A stretch of 28,905 nucleotides of DNA. It comes from JAZKFP01 sp040386355 (GTDB lineage Bacteria > Pseudomonadota > Gammaproteobacteria > Pseudomonadales > UBA6940). The DNA is taken from NCBI GenBank assembly GCA_040386355.1, contig JAZKFP010000168.1:1-28905 (forward strand). Direction: 5' to 3'. Under the pieces are notes generated by a model, which was not told the DNA's origin, ran no database searches, and worked only from the letters and a program-made list of their open reading frames with translations. Both the position numbers and the translations under genes were made by a program. Below are positions 7,401-14,730 of the stretch, one piece after another. The first letter of the stretch is position 1. Each line of letters opens with the position of its first letter.

Positions 7401-8745
7401 TTGAGTGTACTAATTCAATCAGATTTAATTTCTCGTAGCCCAGATTCGCAAGACCATTTAGCGTGTTTGCAATTTCTTGTGGATTAAAATGAACGGCTTG
7501 TTGATTAACGGAATCCAATAATTGAGAGAGATTTAATGCGTGTAGAGCTTGATGGTTGTAGCCCAGATTCGCAAGACCATTTAGCGTGTTTGCAATTGCT
7601 TGTGGATCAAAGTGAGCGGCCTGCTGGTTGATTGAACGCATTAATGAAAACAAATTTAATTCCTGCAGATCTTGGTGGTTGTAGCCTAACTTCGCAAGTC
7701 CATTCAGGGTGTTTGTAATATGTTGTGGATTAAAATGAGCGGCTTGCTGATTGATTGAGTGTACTAATTTAATCAGATTTAATTCTTGCAGATCTTGGTG
7801 GTTGTGGTTGTAGCCCAGTTTCGCAAGACCATTGAGCGTGTTTGCAATGTCTTGTGGATTAAAGTGAGAAGCTTGTTGATTGATTGAGTGTACTAATTCA
7901 ATCAGATTTAATTCCTGCAGATCTTGGTGGTTATGGCTGTAGCCCAGTTTCGCAAGACCATTGAGCGTGTTTGCAATAGCTTGTGGATTAAAGTGAGAGG
8001 CTTGGTGGTTGATTGAGCGCATTAAGAGATTTAATTCATGCAAATCCTGGTGGTTGTAGCCCAGATTCGCAAGACCATTGAGCGTGTTTGCAATATGTTG
8101 TGGATTAAAGTTAGAGGCTTGGTGGTTGATTGAGCGCATTAAGAGATTTAATTCATGAAAATCTTGGTGGTTGTAGCCCAGTTTCGCAAGACCATTTAAC
8201 GTGTTTGCAATATTTTGTGGATTAAAGTTAGAGGCTTGTTGATTGATTGAGTGTGCTAATTCAATCAGATTTAATTCCTGCAGATCTTTGTGGTTGTAGC
8301 CCAACTGGGCTAGACCATTTAAGGTAATCGATAAATCTTTAGGGTTAAAATAAGTCAGCTTGGGTAAAGTTAATGCCAATAATGCACGTTTAAGTTGATG
8401 ATCCGATTGCCAAGCACTTCGTTCCACATGGCTGCCTCTTTCTTTTAGAACCTGGGATAGTCGACTAATTAACCCGCTAATTTTATTGTTTTCTAATCGA
8501 TTGGCTTGGTTTTGAATAATGTTTTTAAAATCGCTGAGTCGAGTAAGTTGTTTAAAGTCAATAAATGCGGAGCGATATCCGGTATTAGGTTGCGCACGAC
8601 TCAAATGATTGCGTGTGGAAGAGTGTGAACGCATGTCTGAATCGCGCGGATTATATCGCGAGCGATGCGGCGAGTCGGATCTATTCTCAACTTCAACACG
8701 CGAATAGGAAGAACTGGAATAAGGTTGGGATCGAGAAGGCTTCAT
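4438..8745 (-). CDS. Giant OPR/DUF1601-like repeat protein with a candidate GT-A-type domain; putative effector
   Basis: A 1435-aa protein with no obvious signal peptide or membrane segment. Residues 1-60 are Ser/Arg-rich and probably disordered. Residues 133-537 hold ten tandem repeats of 36-43 residues with the core FNPQxIANTLNGLAxLGY and a linker NHQDLQELNL; the tenth is degenerate. The pattern resembles the Coxiella DUF1601 repeat and octotricopeptide (OPR) helical hairpins, known in other proteins as RNA-binding solenoids. Residues 540-800 look helical. Around 826-970, DDLVLMVPTRG, then SLRHHLFQRA and CSLDGDIVLTPKA (DGD at 954-956) resemble a GT-A glycosyltransferase with a metal-binding DxD motif. 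That reading is an inference. The C-terminal 300 residues are unassigned. The gene interrupts the usual hisC-tyrA adjacency on the opposite strand, consistent with lineage-specific gain. The start ATG has no strong Shine-Dalgarno sequence. Confidence 0.75.
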   Translation of the reverse strand: MKPSRSQPYSSSSYSRVEVENRSDSPHRSRYNPRDSDMRSHSSTRNHLSRAQPNTGYRSAFIDFKQLTRLSDFKNIIQNQANRLENNKISGLISRLSQVLKERGSHVERSAWQSDHQLKRALLALTLPKLTYFNPKDLSITLNGLAQLGYNHKDLQELNLIELAHSINQQASNFNPQNIANTLNGLAKLGYNHQDFHELNLLMRSINHQASNFNPQHIANTLNGLANLGYNHQDLHELNLLMRSINHQASHFNPQAIANTLNGLAKLGYSHNHQDLQELNLIELVHSINQQASHFNPQDIANTLNGLAKLGYNHNHQDLQELNLIKLVHSINQQAAHFNPQHITNTLNGLAKLGYNHQDLQELNLFSLMRSINQQAAHFDPQAIANTLNGLANLGYNHQALHALNLSQLLDSVNQQAVHFNPQEIANTLNGLANLGYEKLNLIELVHSINQQAAHFNPQNIANTLNGLAKLGYNHQDLQELNLIELVHSINKQASNFNPQAIANTLNGFAQLGFGEVTTLQFDYGSLLITLIQQAAQPRCISLSLNACNRLNMDFVKHYSLVLNLLEQVGDSSEITEQDWGLTLQSLQALPAEPRLQHLINELLAKSPADISTRHLFKACVGFFSKNSNPPEVFLQQLCCLPKNEQSSFIAQLCRYIVRQPFSLEQLCTALSFLKNILNTLDTLQPTRWKKALSAAINPSVLKRWQHLNLENNNNTIQEFLDYFSQHYPLQSKVLQAYADLDESPEQSLQIIDENPSMALAESTALHALIDMHAEETQQQPITEISSHKISQYQAVKASLQRIHGDFSCATQWENTLRFGQLKSTDDLVLMVPTRGVKPDLETLDVVHNYIETVKTALQSTEHSLPFQLRIILGLNAAADSAGCALLVRRAEMLNAFSVTLSAGLSVVVEIEAFTWQANHERDHSIIPYGSLRHHLFQRAKNKTLGDPKFCSLDGDIVLTPKAMSRILKINSKQVTTFNHQIPKTLQSQHPHTYSAFALNHYVQSLSNRIINNEKESINYLREFCMVFGKDVFHQLRDTTSNFFGRTDSEGRFVMRHIQNINSQIRFIPVDSEAKITLTNFARFEVQPAVKNIQSWQDLGKQLSSLTDQSQNMANFDFFTRQLAFTYGIQQRDFVSISKLIYPPNLLKQGISVQKIYAMLQEIEKSIFKQEIAITPYAKKVVSVSQQFTNIHSNNKVLMNNLIAWSKQLTRFTEKQLMPLHLKELNSAEFPEVIELDAASYPADTTAPYSRNNLMARDTYPPAQKRPAENTQEPIAKMLRLDLARFEPVMIPVAMEDIEPHQISAPARQVQSNNIFVEKSLKISGTPNNSANKSIALKLDIPAAEEKKSILSNERKPKILDLLKDKKIKELFGLLNPNHFGINRLMDENELSESVVNYLIDPVEGMNLAIEDITKKNIIILLSDLLLGEAVRKRA
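7135..8349 (-). repeat. In-gene tandem repeat array, ten units of about 110-130 bp
   Basis: This stretch encodes residues 133-537 of the giant protein. The units share long near-identical DNA blocks, for example the complement of GCAAGACCATT and TTGTGGATTAAA, so the array has expanded or homogenised recently. Unit length varies in the linker: two units (codons 270-274 and 313-317) carry an extra NH dipeptide from a 6-bp duplication, visible as GGTTGTGGTTG near 7801-7811. One unit (residues 420-455) lacks most of the linker. All changes keep the frame, as expected for a selected protein. Confidence 0.92.
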
Positions 8746-9071
8746 GACAAACTACCTATACATGGCACGTTTTTTTATAATTAGGACGCCATCATAATAC
8801 CATCATTAGAGCCTGGTACAGGGTTATTTTCTAGTGACACATCAGGCAATCGTTTAAGAGTTAATTGCCTTTTCATTCCTTCCAGTAAAAGCTTGATGGC
8901 TTAAGGATATTTTCTAATGAAAAGATTCCCAATCTAATCGACATTAATGCCCTTAAACCTAACGCCACTTTTTGTTTGGTTAAGTGTTAATATTTGCTCT
9001 TCAAAATCAACCTGATGTCCAGCTCAATTTATATATTTCACATAGAACGACGACTTACAGGAATTTAAACT
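8746..9071. other. Intergenic region between the divergent giant repeat gene and tyrA
   Basis: No gene is visible in these 326 bp. A perfect 7-bp stem, AGGCAAT (8844-8850) with ATTGCCT (8864-8870), is followed on the plus strand by TTTC. It could be a weak terminator or a regulatory hairpin. Both flanking genes must have promoters here because they diverge, but I see no convincing -35/-10 pair for either. Confidence 0.5.
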
Positions 9072-9968
9072 GTGACACAGCAAACCATGTTTGGGCGGGT
9101 GATGATTTTAGGTTTAGGTATGATTGGCGGGTCTCTTGCGTCTGCATTAAAGCGAGCAGCGATATATGAATCGGTTGAAGCATACACACGTCGTTCTGAA
9201 ACCTGGCAATGGGCGCAGCAACACCACATTATTGATCACGGTAGTTCAGATATTAAAGACTGCGCCAATGCAGATATTATAATTTTTGCGACACCATTAA
9301 ATTCGATGGCGCCTTTATTAAAAGAAGTTTTGCCGTATTTAAAACCGACCGTGATTATTACGGATGTGGGAAGTGTAAAAGCGCAGTGGATTAAAGAAGC
9401 AAAAGCGCTGCTACTAAATCTTGTACAGTTTGTTCCTGGTCATCCGATTGCGGGTTCTGAAAAAACTGGGGTTACCGCTGCAAATCCCGATTTATTTATT
9501 GATCATCGCGTTATTTTAACGCCTCTTACAGAAACGTCTTCCGATGCAATAAATACCATTGATCTACTTTGGAAAAGTGTCGGTGCCATTGTTGAAATTA
9601 TGTCACCGCAAAAACACGATGAGATTTTAGCAGCAACCAGTCATGCGCCGCATTTTCTAGCCTACACATTGGTTGATACCTTCGCTCAGCGTGCTAATGT
9701 CGATGAGTTAATGCAATACGCTGCAGGTGGATTTCGAGATTTTACGCGTATTGCTGCGAGTGATCCGCACATGTGGCATGACATTTTTTTGCAAAATCAT
9801 GAAGCGCTTTTACAGGTTGTGACTGAATTTGAGCAGAATTTAAATCAATTAAAAACTCATATCGTGAATAAAAATTCAGCAGATTTATTATTAAGTTTGC
9901 AACGTGCGCAAAAAACGCGTGATCATTTTGGTGAAGCTTACGCGAAACGATTAAAAAAAACTTTCTAA
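9072..9968 (+). CDS. tyrA: Prephenate dehydrogenase TyrA
   Basis: An NAD(P)-dependent oxidative decarboxylation of prephenate to 4-hydroxyphenylpyruvate, the tyrosine branch. The N-terminal Rossmann motif GLGMIGGS is at 14-21, the substrate-binding PGHPIAGSE at 122-130, and the helical-domain signatures SHAPH (190-194) and FRDFTRIAASDPHMW (221-235) are all present. The 298-aa length fits a monofunctional enzyme with neither a chorismate mutase nor an ACT domain. The start is GTG at 9072, with AGGA at 9059-9062; the ATG at 9087 would be too far from that site. It leads a plus-strand group with aroA, 53 bp downstream, and is separated from its usual partner hisC by the inserted repeat-protein locus. 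Confidence 0.95.
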   Translation: MTQQTMFGRVMILGLGMIGGSLASALKRAAIYESVEAYTRRSETWQWAQQHHIIDHGSSDIKDCANADIIIFATPLNSMAPLLKEVLPYLKPTVIITDVGSVKAQWIKEAKALLLNLVQFVPGHPIAGSEKTGVTAANPDLFIDHRVILTPLTETSSDAINTIDLLWKSVGAIVEIMSPQKHDEILAATSHAPHFLAYTLVDTFAQRANVDELMQYAAGGFRDFTRIAASDPHMWHDIFLQNHEALLQVVTEFEQNLNQLKTHIVNKNSADLLLSLQRAQKTRDHFGEAYAKRLKKTF

Positions 9969-10021
9969 AGATTAAACTATGTTTTTAATTTAAAAAAATT
10001 ATTTTATAAGAGTACCGATGT

Positions 10022-11332
10022 ATGAAATTTCATATTACGCCAGGCAAAAAATTAACCGGTTCGATACGTGTTCCCGGTGATAAATCTATTTCTCATCGCT
10101 CAGTTATATTGGGCTCAATTGCGGAAGGAACAACGCGTGTCACAGGTTTTTTACCCGGTGAAGATAGTTTAAATACACTAACCGCATTTCAAAAAATGGG
10201 TGTTGAAATTGATGATACGCATGCGCTCGAAGGACAATTAAAAATTCAAGGTGTAGGTTTACATGGATTGCGTGCGCCTAAAGAAGATATTGATTGCGGT
10301 AATTCTGGTACCGCGATGCGTTTATTAATGGGGTTATTGGCCGGACAATCATTTCGTTCACGATTAATTGGCGATGCGTCACTGACAAAACGTCCTATGG
10401 AACGCGTGGCAGTCCCATTACGAAAAATGGGTGCGAATATTCAAACTGCTGAAGGTGGAAAACCGCCGGTTGAAGTAAGCGGCACTGAAGTGCAAGCCTT
10501 GCAAGGTATTCAAATGGATTTAGCCGTTGCAAGCGCACAAGTTAAATCGGCCATTATTTTAGCGGGGCTGTACGCAAAAGGCAGTATTAATATTGTTGAA
10601 CCTGCGCCAACGCGCGATCACACCGAGCGCATGTTAAAAGCAATGGGCGCGGATATTGAAAGTAAAAATTTATCCATTACGCTTCGACCTGGAAAAAAAT
10701 TGCACGGAACCGATATTGATATTCCAGCTGATATATCTTCAGCCGCATTTTTTATGGTGGCCGCAACGTTAGCGCCAGATTCCGATATTTTATTGCAACA
10801 TGTTGGTGTTAATCCCACTCGCATTGGCATTATTAATATTCTGCAAAAAATGGGCGGAAATATTGAAATATTAAATCAACGCGAAGTGGGTGGCGAACCG
10901 GTTGCGGATATACGAGTACGTTCAGCGTCATTAAATGGAATTGATATTCCTGAAGAATGGGTGCCGTTAGCAATTGATGAATTCCCTATTTTATTTATTG
11001 CAGCAACTTATGCAAAAGGAATTACTCGAATACGAGGTGCTGCTGAATTACGAGTGAAAGAAAGCGATCGAATTGCAGTAATGGCCGATGGATTAATAGC
11101 GCTCGGTGGTAATGTGCAGGTTTTCGAAGATGGCGCGGATATTACGGGTACTGATTTAAAAGGCGGCACGGTTGATAGTCGAGGTGATCATCGAATTGCA
11201 ATGTCGTTTGCGATTGCAGGCCATCTTGCAAAATCTGCAATCACTATTAAAGATTGTGCAAATGTCGCGACGTCATTTCCAAATTTTTCACAATTAGCGC
11301 AAAGTATAGGCATTCAAATTCGCGTGCAGTAA
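10022..11332 (+). CDS. aroA: 3-phosphoshikimate 1-carboxyvinyltransferase (EPSP synthase), class II-type
   Basis: AroA joins shikimate-3-phosphate and phosphoenolpyruvate in the shikimate pathway. The 436-aa length is normal. Visible motifs are PGDKSISHRS (18-27), CGNSGTAMR (92-100), GDASLTKRPMERV (117-129), SAQVK (171-175), RDHTE (198-202), NPTR (264-267), and the C-terminal RVKESDR and DHRIAMSFAIAG. GDKS, SAQVK, RDHTE and NPTR together are the set used to define class II EPSP synthases, the group of the Agrobacterium CP4 and Coxiella enzymes. The loop here is GNSGT, with glycine where the CP4 enzyme has alanine, so inhibitor response cannot be read from sequence. The ATG at 10022 has a modest AAGAG upstream. 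Confidence 0.95.
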   Translation: MKFHITPGKKLTGSIRVPGDKSISHRSVILGSIAEGTTRVTGFLPGEDSLNTLTAFQKMGVEIDDTHALEGQLKIQGVGLHGLRAPKEDIDCGNSGTAMRLLMGLLAGQSFRSRLIGDASLTKRPMERVAVPLRKMGANIQTAEGGKPPVEVSGTEVQALQGIQMDLAVASAQVKSAIILAGLYAKGSINIVEPAPTRDHTERMLKAMGADIESKNLSITLRPGKKLHGTDIDIPADISSAAFFMVAATLAPDSDILLQHVGVNPTRIGIINILQKMGGNIEILNQREVGGEPVADIRVRSASLNGIDIPEEWVPLAIDEFPILFIAATYAKGITRIRGAAELRVKESDRIAVMADGLIALGGNVQVFEDGADITGTDLKGGTVDSRGDHRIAMSFAIAGHLAKSAITIKDCANVATSFPNFSQLAQSIGIQIRVQ

Positions 11333-11385
11333 ATTCTAAAAAAATACACTTTACGAATGTTTGTTTTAAGTCTTAGGAAAACGAT

Positions 11386-11685
11386 ATGGATTTTTACGCA
11401 CAAGTCGAAGACATCTTTGCAAAGCTCGATGCGTTTGCGGAAGAGTTAGATCCTGATGAATGGGATGTTCGTTCTGCAGACGGTTCAATTACGTTGGTAC
11501 ATAACAGCGGCCGTCAATGGATTATGAGCCGTCATCAGCCAACACAACAAATTTGGTTGGCAACCCCACAAAAAGGTTTGCATTTTGAATGCAATGAACA
11601 AGGTGAATGGCGTTGCAATCGTAATGGCGATTTATTAATGACGATTATTGAAAATGCAGTGAAAAATCCTGAATCTATTGATTAA
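11386..11685 (+). CDS. cyaY: CyaY, bacterial frataxin homolog
   Basis: CyaY is a small acidic iron-binding protein that modulates iron-sulfur cluster assembly by contacting IscS. At 99 aa it has the family length. Signatures are the acidic first helix (EELDPDEWDV), SADGSITLVHNSGRQWIMSRH and QPTQQIWLATPQKGLHFEC, the conserved beta-sheet surface with the QxWLA core. The ATG at 11386 follows AGGA with good spacing. The stop overlaps the next start by one base (TAATG at 11683-11687), indicating translational coupling with the phosphopantetheinyl transferase. A position behind aroA is unusual; functional linkage to aromatic synthesis is not implied. Confidence 0.92.
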   Translation: MDFYAQVEDIFAKLDAFAEELDPDEWDVRSADGSITLVHNSGRQWIMSRHQPTQQIWLATPQKGLHFECNEQGEWRCNRNGDLLMTIIENAVKNPESID

Positions 11686-12413
11686 TGAAAAATAAAATCG
11701 AATTTTGTCCCGACAAAATTCATTGGTCAATTGCTATATCTACAAACTTTTTTGAATGTTGTTTAGTTTATTGTGAGACAAGCTCTGCTTTAATGTATCA
11801 AAATTTCTGGTCAACTCCTGACGAATGTTTAGCCTTACAATGCAAACCACAATCTTTAGCTGCACGAATATGCGCACGATTTGCACAAGCACAATTTGAG
11901 CCTCAATCACACAAAACAAATTTGCTGAAAATAGATTCTTTAAATAAAGTACCTTATTTTGTTGGCCATTTAAATGTATTGTCGTTAAGTCATGAGAAAG
12001 AGGTAGTTGCAGCCTTGGTTGTAAAACCTTTAAATAATCAACAAAAAATACTTTCAGCTGGTGTGGATTGCGCCAATATTCAGCGATTTATAAATCCAAT
12101 ATTTCAAAATAAATTGATTGATCGTATTGCAACTGATCAAGAAAAAAAATGGCTACATCGCCATCCAGAAAATTTACCGTATTTTTGGGCTGCAAAAGAA
12201 GCAGTTTCAAAGGTATTAAAAACTGGAATTGGATTGGTAAGTTGGAAAGAAATAGAAATTAACTGTTCATCGACTTATTTAAAAAAATGTAATGTAACTT
12301 TGCACGGTCAAGCACAAAAAATAAGTGAAATCTTAAAAATTAATACAATTATTCTTCAGAATTTTTCTTATCAAAATTATGTGATAATTACCGCTATTGG
12401 TTTAGAGAATTAG
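11685..12413 (+). CDS. 4'-phosphopantetheinyl transferase superfamily protein
   Basis: The family moves the phosphopantetheine arm of CoA onto a serine of acyl or peptidyl carrier proteins. This 242-aa protein has the two-half Sfp/HetI layout: a divergent N-terminal half ending in LSLSHEKEVVAALVV (His103), then GVDCANIQRF with the metal-binding D128, and YFWAAKEAVSKVLKTGIG (166-183) with metal-binding E172 and lysine K176, then WKEIEI. The second half also resembles AcpS. No acpS gene is in view, so it could serve as the only holo-ACP synthase, but that needs the whole genome. It is translated with cyaY through a one-base overlap. No clear terminator follows; only a weak 5-bp stem appears near 12450. 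Confidence 0.82.
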   Translation: MKNKIEFCPDKIHWSIAISTNFFECCLVYCETSSALMYQNFWSTPDECLALQCKPQSLAARICARFAQAQFEPQSHKTNLLKIDSLNKVPYFVGHLNVLSLSHEKEVVAALVVKPLNNQQKILSAGVDCANIQRFINPIFQNKLIDRIATDQEKKWLHRHPENLPYFWAAKEAVSKVLKTGIGLVSWKEIEINCSSTYLKKCNVTLHGQAQKISEILKINTIILQNFSYQNYVIITAIGLEN

Positions 12414-12548
12414 CCATGACCAGATAATGATTTTTTTAGAATGTTCAATATGGATAATCTAATGTCCATGTATTAATAAGTGCGATGGGTTGAAAATTAT
12501 ATATCTAGTGTATTTTGTGTTTGATTTAAAAAAATTAAGTAGGATCTA

Positions 12549-13586
12549 TCAAGTTGGAGTAAAATGTAATTCAAAGTTTTTTTCAACTTCTTGTAATTGT
12601 ATATGACCAACGTGCGATAAAGATACATTGCCTTGAGCATATTGCTCAAATACATCGATACAGTATGTTTTAGGATCGTATTGAAAAATAGGCGGAATAC
12701 ATCTTTCTAATTCTACTCGAATTTTATGCAGAACTTTTATATAATCAATTGTATTTTCATTGTCAGGTAATAATCCTAAAAATGATCGTATTGCTAAAAA
12801 ATACTCAGGAATATCTTTTGTTTTAACATGCATATTTTTTTCAAGGATTTTTTTGGAGTAGTGGTCCATTAGAGATGTATCTTGAGATTCAATAACACGC
12901 AGCAAGGCAGCAATATGAAAACATTGAGCAATAAATTGACTGCATGATCGGCCATTATTTTTTGACAAAGGAAGTTGTTTATTTAAGCGACCAAGAGCTT
13001 TAATTGTTCTATGAGTAGCACGCCAATTGAAAAACGATAATTTTGTACAGCCATCTTCATATTTAAAACAAGACTTCATGCCAACGTAGAATTTATTTTC
13101 TTTCTCGTTTTTTGTCATTGGCAGATCATCAATAATGCAATCCTCTTCTGAGAACTTTTCAGCAATATACGCAGCTTTTTCTGCTAAATCTGAGTCCTGC
13201 AATTGATAGACATTGAAAATTATTTCATGGGTAGTGGAATGTTGCGGCATAAAAGCCCTAATGCCCTCAAGCACTGCACCTCTAAATAGTACTCCACTTG
13301 TTGAATAGTCTCGGGTGCAATGGGCAACTTTAAACGGGTTAATTGAAGTGACAATCATTACATGCTTTAAATAACGGTTTGCAATCATGGAATAATCAAA
13401 CCGCAAAATTAGATTACCAATTTTTAATCCGGTTACGTTAATTTTTATTTTGTTGAGATTAATTGAGTTTTTCTCAGCGCTAGAAATAACTGAAGAGTTA
13501 AAGTTTTGGTCAAAAAACTCATTGTTTGAAAAAAAAGGTATTTTATAGAGTGGTGAATCTAATGGAGTGCAAGAAATGGAATTCAT
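12549..13586 (-). CDS. Candidate permuted papain/NlpC-P60-like cysteine hydrolase, unknown role
   Basis: A 345-aa protein without a recognisable signal peptide. Residues 55-104 (KIGNLILRF, then LKHVMIVTS with H75, then KVAHCTRD and GVLFRG) match the first half of YiiX/LRAT-type circularly permuted NlpC/P60 domains, where 'GDLIFR ... SHVGIV ... V.EA' precedes the nucleophile. NGRSCSQFIAQCF (211-223) provides the candidate nucleophile C215, in place of the family's 'YCSELV'. Such folds act as amidases, peptidases or acyltransferases. The C-terminal 110 residues are unassigned. It lies 18 bp behind the alpha/beta hydrolase on the same strand, so it is probably co-transcribed with it. With no secretion signal, an intracellular or type IV-secreted role is possible but unproven. 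The ATG at 13586 lacks an evident ribosome site. Confidence 0.6.
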   Translation of the reverse strand: MNSISCTPLDSPLYKIPFFSNNEFFDQNFNSSVISSAEKNSINLNKIKINVTGLKIGNLILRFDYSMIANRYLKHVMIVTSINPFKVAHCTRDYSTSGVLFRGAVLEGIRAFMPQHSTTHEIIFNVYQLQDSDLAEKAAYIAEKFSEEDCIIDDLPMTKNEKENKFYVGMKSCFKYEDGCTKLSFFNWRATHRTIKALGRLNKQLPLSKNNGRSCSQFIAQCFHIAALLRVIESQDTSLMDHYSKKILEKNMHVKTKDIPEYFLAIRSFLGLLPDNENTIDYIKVLHKIRVELERCIPPIFQYDPKTYCIDVFEQYAQGNVSLSHVGHIQLQEVEKNFELHFTPT

Positions 13587-13604
13587 ACAATACGAACGGC
13601 TAAC

Positions 13605-14708
13605 TTATGGTAATGGAACATGCTTTTGAATGGCTTTAGATATTACTTCTAAATATTGATTTCTATAATCGAGCACTTCATTTGCTAAATGATGTCCTGC
13701 GCCTTCAAGTTCTAAAATATTTGCTTCAAATAATTGTTTTAGAATATTTAAATTATAAATCCCATCCACAGTAAGATCGTGAGTGCCTTGAAATACATGG
13801 ATTGGGGTTTTAATAGCATTTTCTGAATTATTTAAAGATGTATTTTTTGTTGGAAGATGTATTTCTAAGCCTTTAACATACTCAATCATTGCTCCAACCC
13901 AAGCGGCATCAATATAACGGCATTGTAAAGGATCATTACTTTTTAATAACGCATTAAATTTTTCATCTTGACTGTTTTGTGGATAGTCGCGGGTTATTTG
14001 ATTTACGAAACGGTTAATTAATGTGTAGAGCCACGAGATTTTTTGATAATTTAATGGCCGTACAAGCGGTGCAAGAAAAAATACTTCTTTGAAAGTTGGT
14101 TCACAATTGTTGGATTGATTATTATTTTTTAGTAAATATTTAATGCCCAGTGCGCATCCAGTGCTTTGACCTAAAAAAAACCAAGGTTTTGGTAAGGCTT
14201 CTTTTACAGATGTAGGAGTTTTTTCAAGCCAGGTTTCAAATAAAACATTATATTCTTTAAAAGAATGAATGGAAGCACGGCGGCCAGACGATAAACCGTG
14301 ACCTGGTAAATCGAATCCTGCAGCTGATAAATTGTGCTTTAAACCATGGGCAATAAGATGTTGATATAAATGCATATGCTCAAAAAGCCCATGCATTACT
14401 ATTAATGAACCCTGTGGCTGTTCATGTTTCCAAAGATGACTTACTACTTCAAATGCATTTCGTCCTGAATCCATATTTTCTTTATGAACATAATGGACTT
14501 TCTCTAAAACACGTTTTTCAGGATCGTAGTGATTTGAAAAAATAGTATGTAAATCGTTGAAAGCAGGAATATCTACGCTGGAAGTCCATACGGTACCAGC
14601 AGGAATCTGGTCCCGTATTTTTTGCGCCCACTCTAAATCAGTGAGTGAAATATTTTTTTTCATTTTAGAATCTGCTATTTGAATCTGCGCTTCGGATAAA
14701 GCCGACAT
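13605..14708 (-). CDS. Alpha/beta hydrolase, monoacylglycerol lipase/lysophospholipase-like
   Basis: The core is a Hydrolase_4 (serine aminopeptidase S33) fold. SLIVMHGLFEH (101-111) is the oxyanion strand-loop, AAGFDLPGHGLSSGRRA (129-145) is the typical GHGxSxGxR segment, FFLGQSTG gives nucleophile S182, VFQGTHDLTVD gives D311, and LEGAGHHLANE gives H339. Enzymes with this pattern cleave monoacylglycerols or lysophospholipids. The frame stays open upstream to 15101, inside fba in another frame. I place the start at the ATG at 14708, 22 nt after the fba stop, because upstream codons duplicate fba sequence. No clear Shine-Dalgarno sequence is visible, and an ATG at 14663 is an alternative. It is a tail gene of the tkt-gap-pgk-fba run, an unusual company for a lipase. 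Confidence 0.8.
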   Translation of the reverse strand: MSALSEAQIQIADSKMKKNISLTDLEWAQKIRDQIPAGTVWTSSVDIPAFNDLHTIFSNHYDPEKRVLEKVHYVHKENMDSGRNAFEVVSHLWKHEQPQGSLIVMHGLFEHMHLYQHLIAHGLKHNLSAAGFDLPGHGLSSGRRASIHSFKEYNVLFETWLEKTPTSVKEALPKPWFFLGQSTGCALGIKYLLKNNNQSNNCEPTFKEVFFLAPLVRPLNYQKISWLYTLINRFVNQITRDYPQNSQDEKFNALLKSNDPLQCRYIDAAWVGAMIEYVKGLEIHLPTKNTSLNNSENAIKTPIHVFQGTHDLTVDGIYNLNILKQLFEANILELEGAGHHLANEVLDYRNQYLEVISKAIQKHVPLP

Positions 14709-14730
14709 ATTCAGTATATCAGAGCCATTA

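Noticed and set aside
7135..8349. Direct repeats that might suggest a CRISPR array
   Set aside because: The repeats are contiguous, unequal in length and encode an in-frame peptide repeat; there are no unique spacers and no cas genes.
12414..12548. Possible terminator between the convergent ppt and cysteine-hydrolase genes
   Set aside because: Only a 5-bp ATGGA/TCCAT stem without a U-tract is visible, too weak to call.
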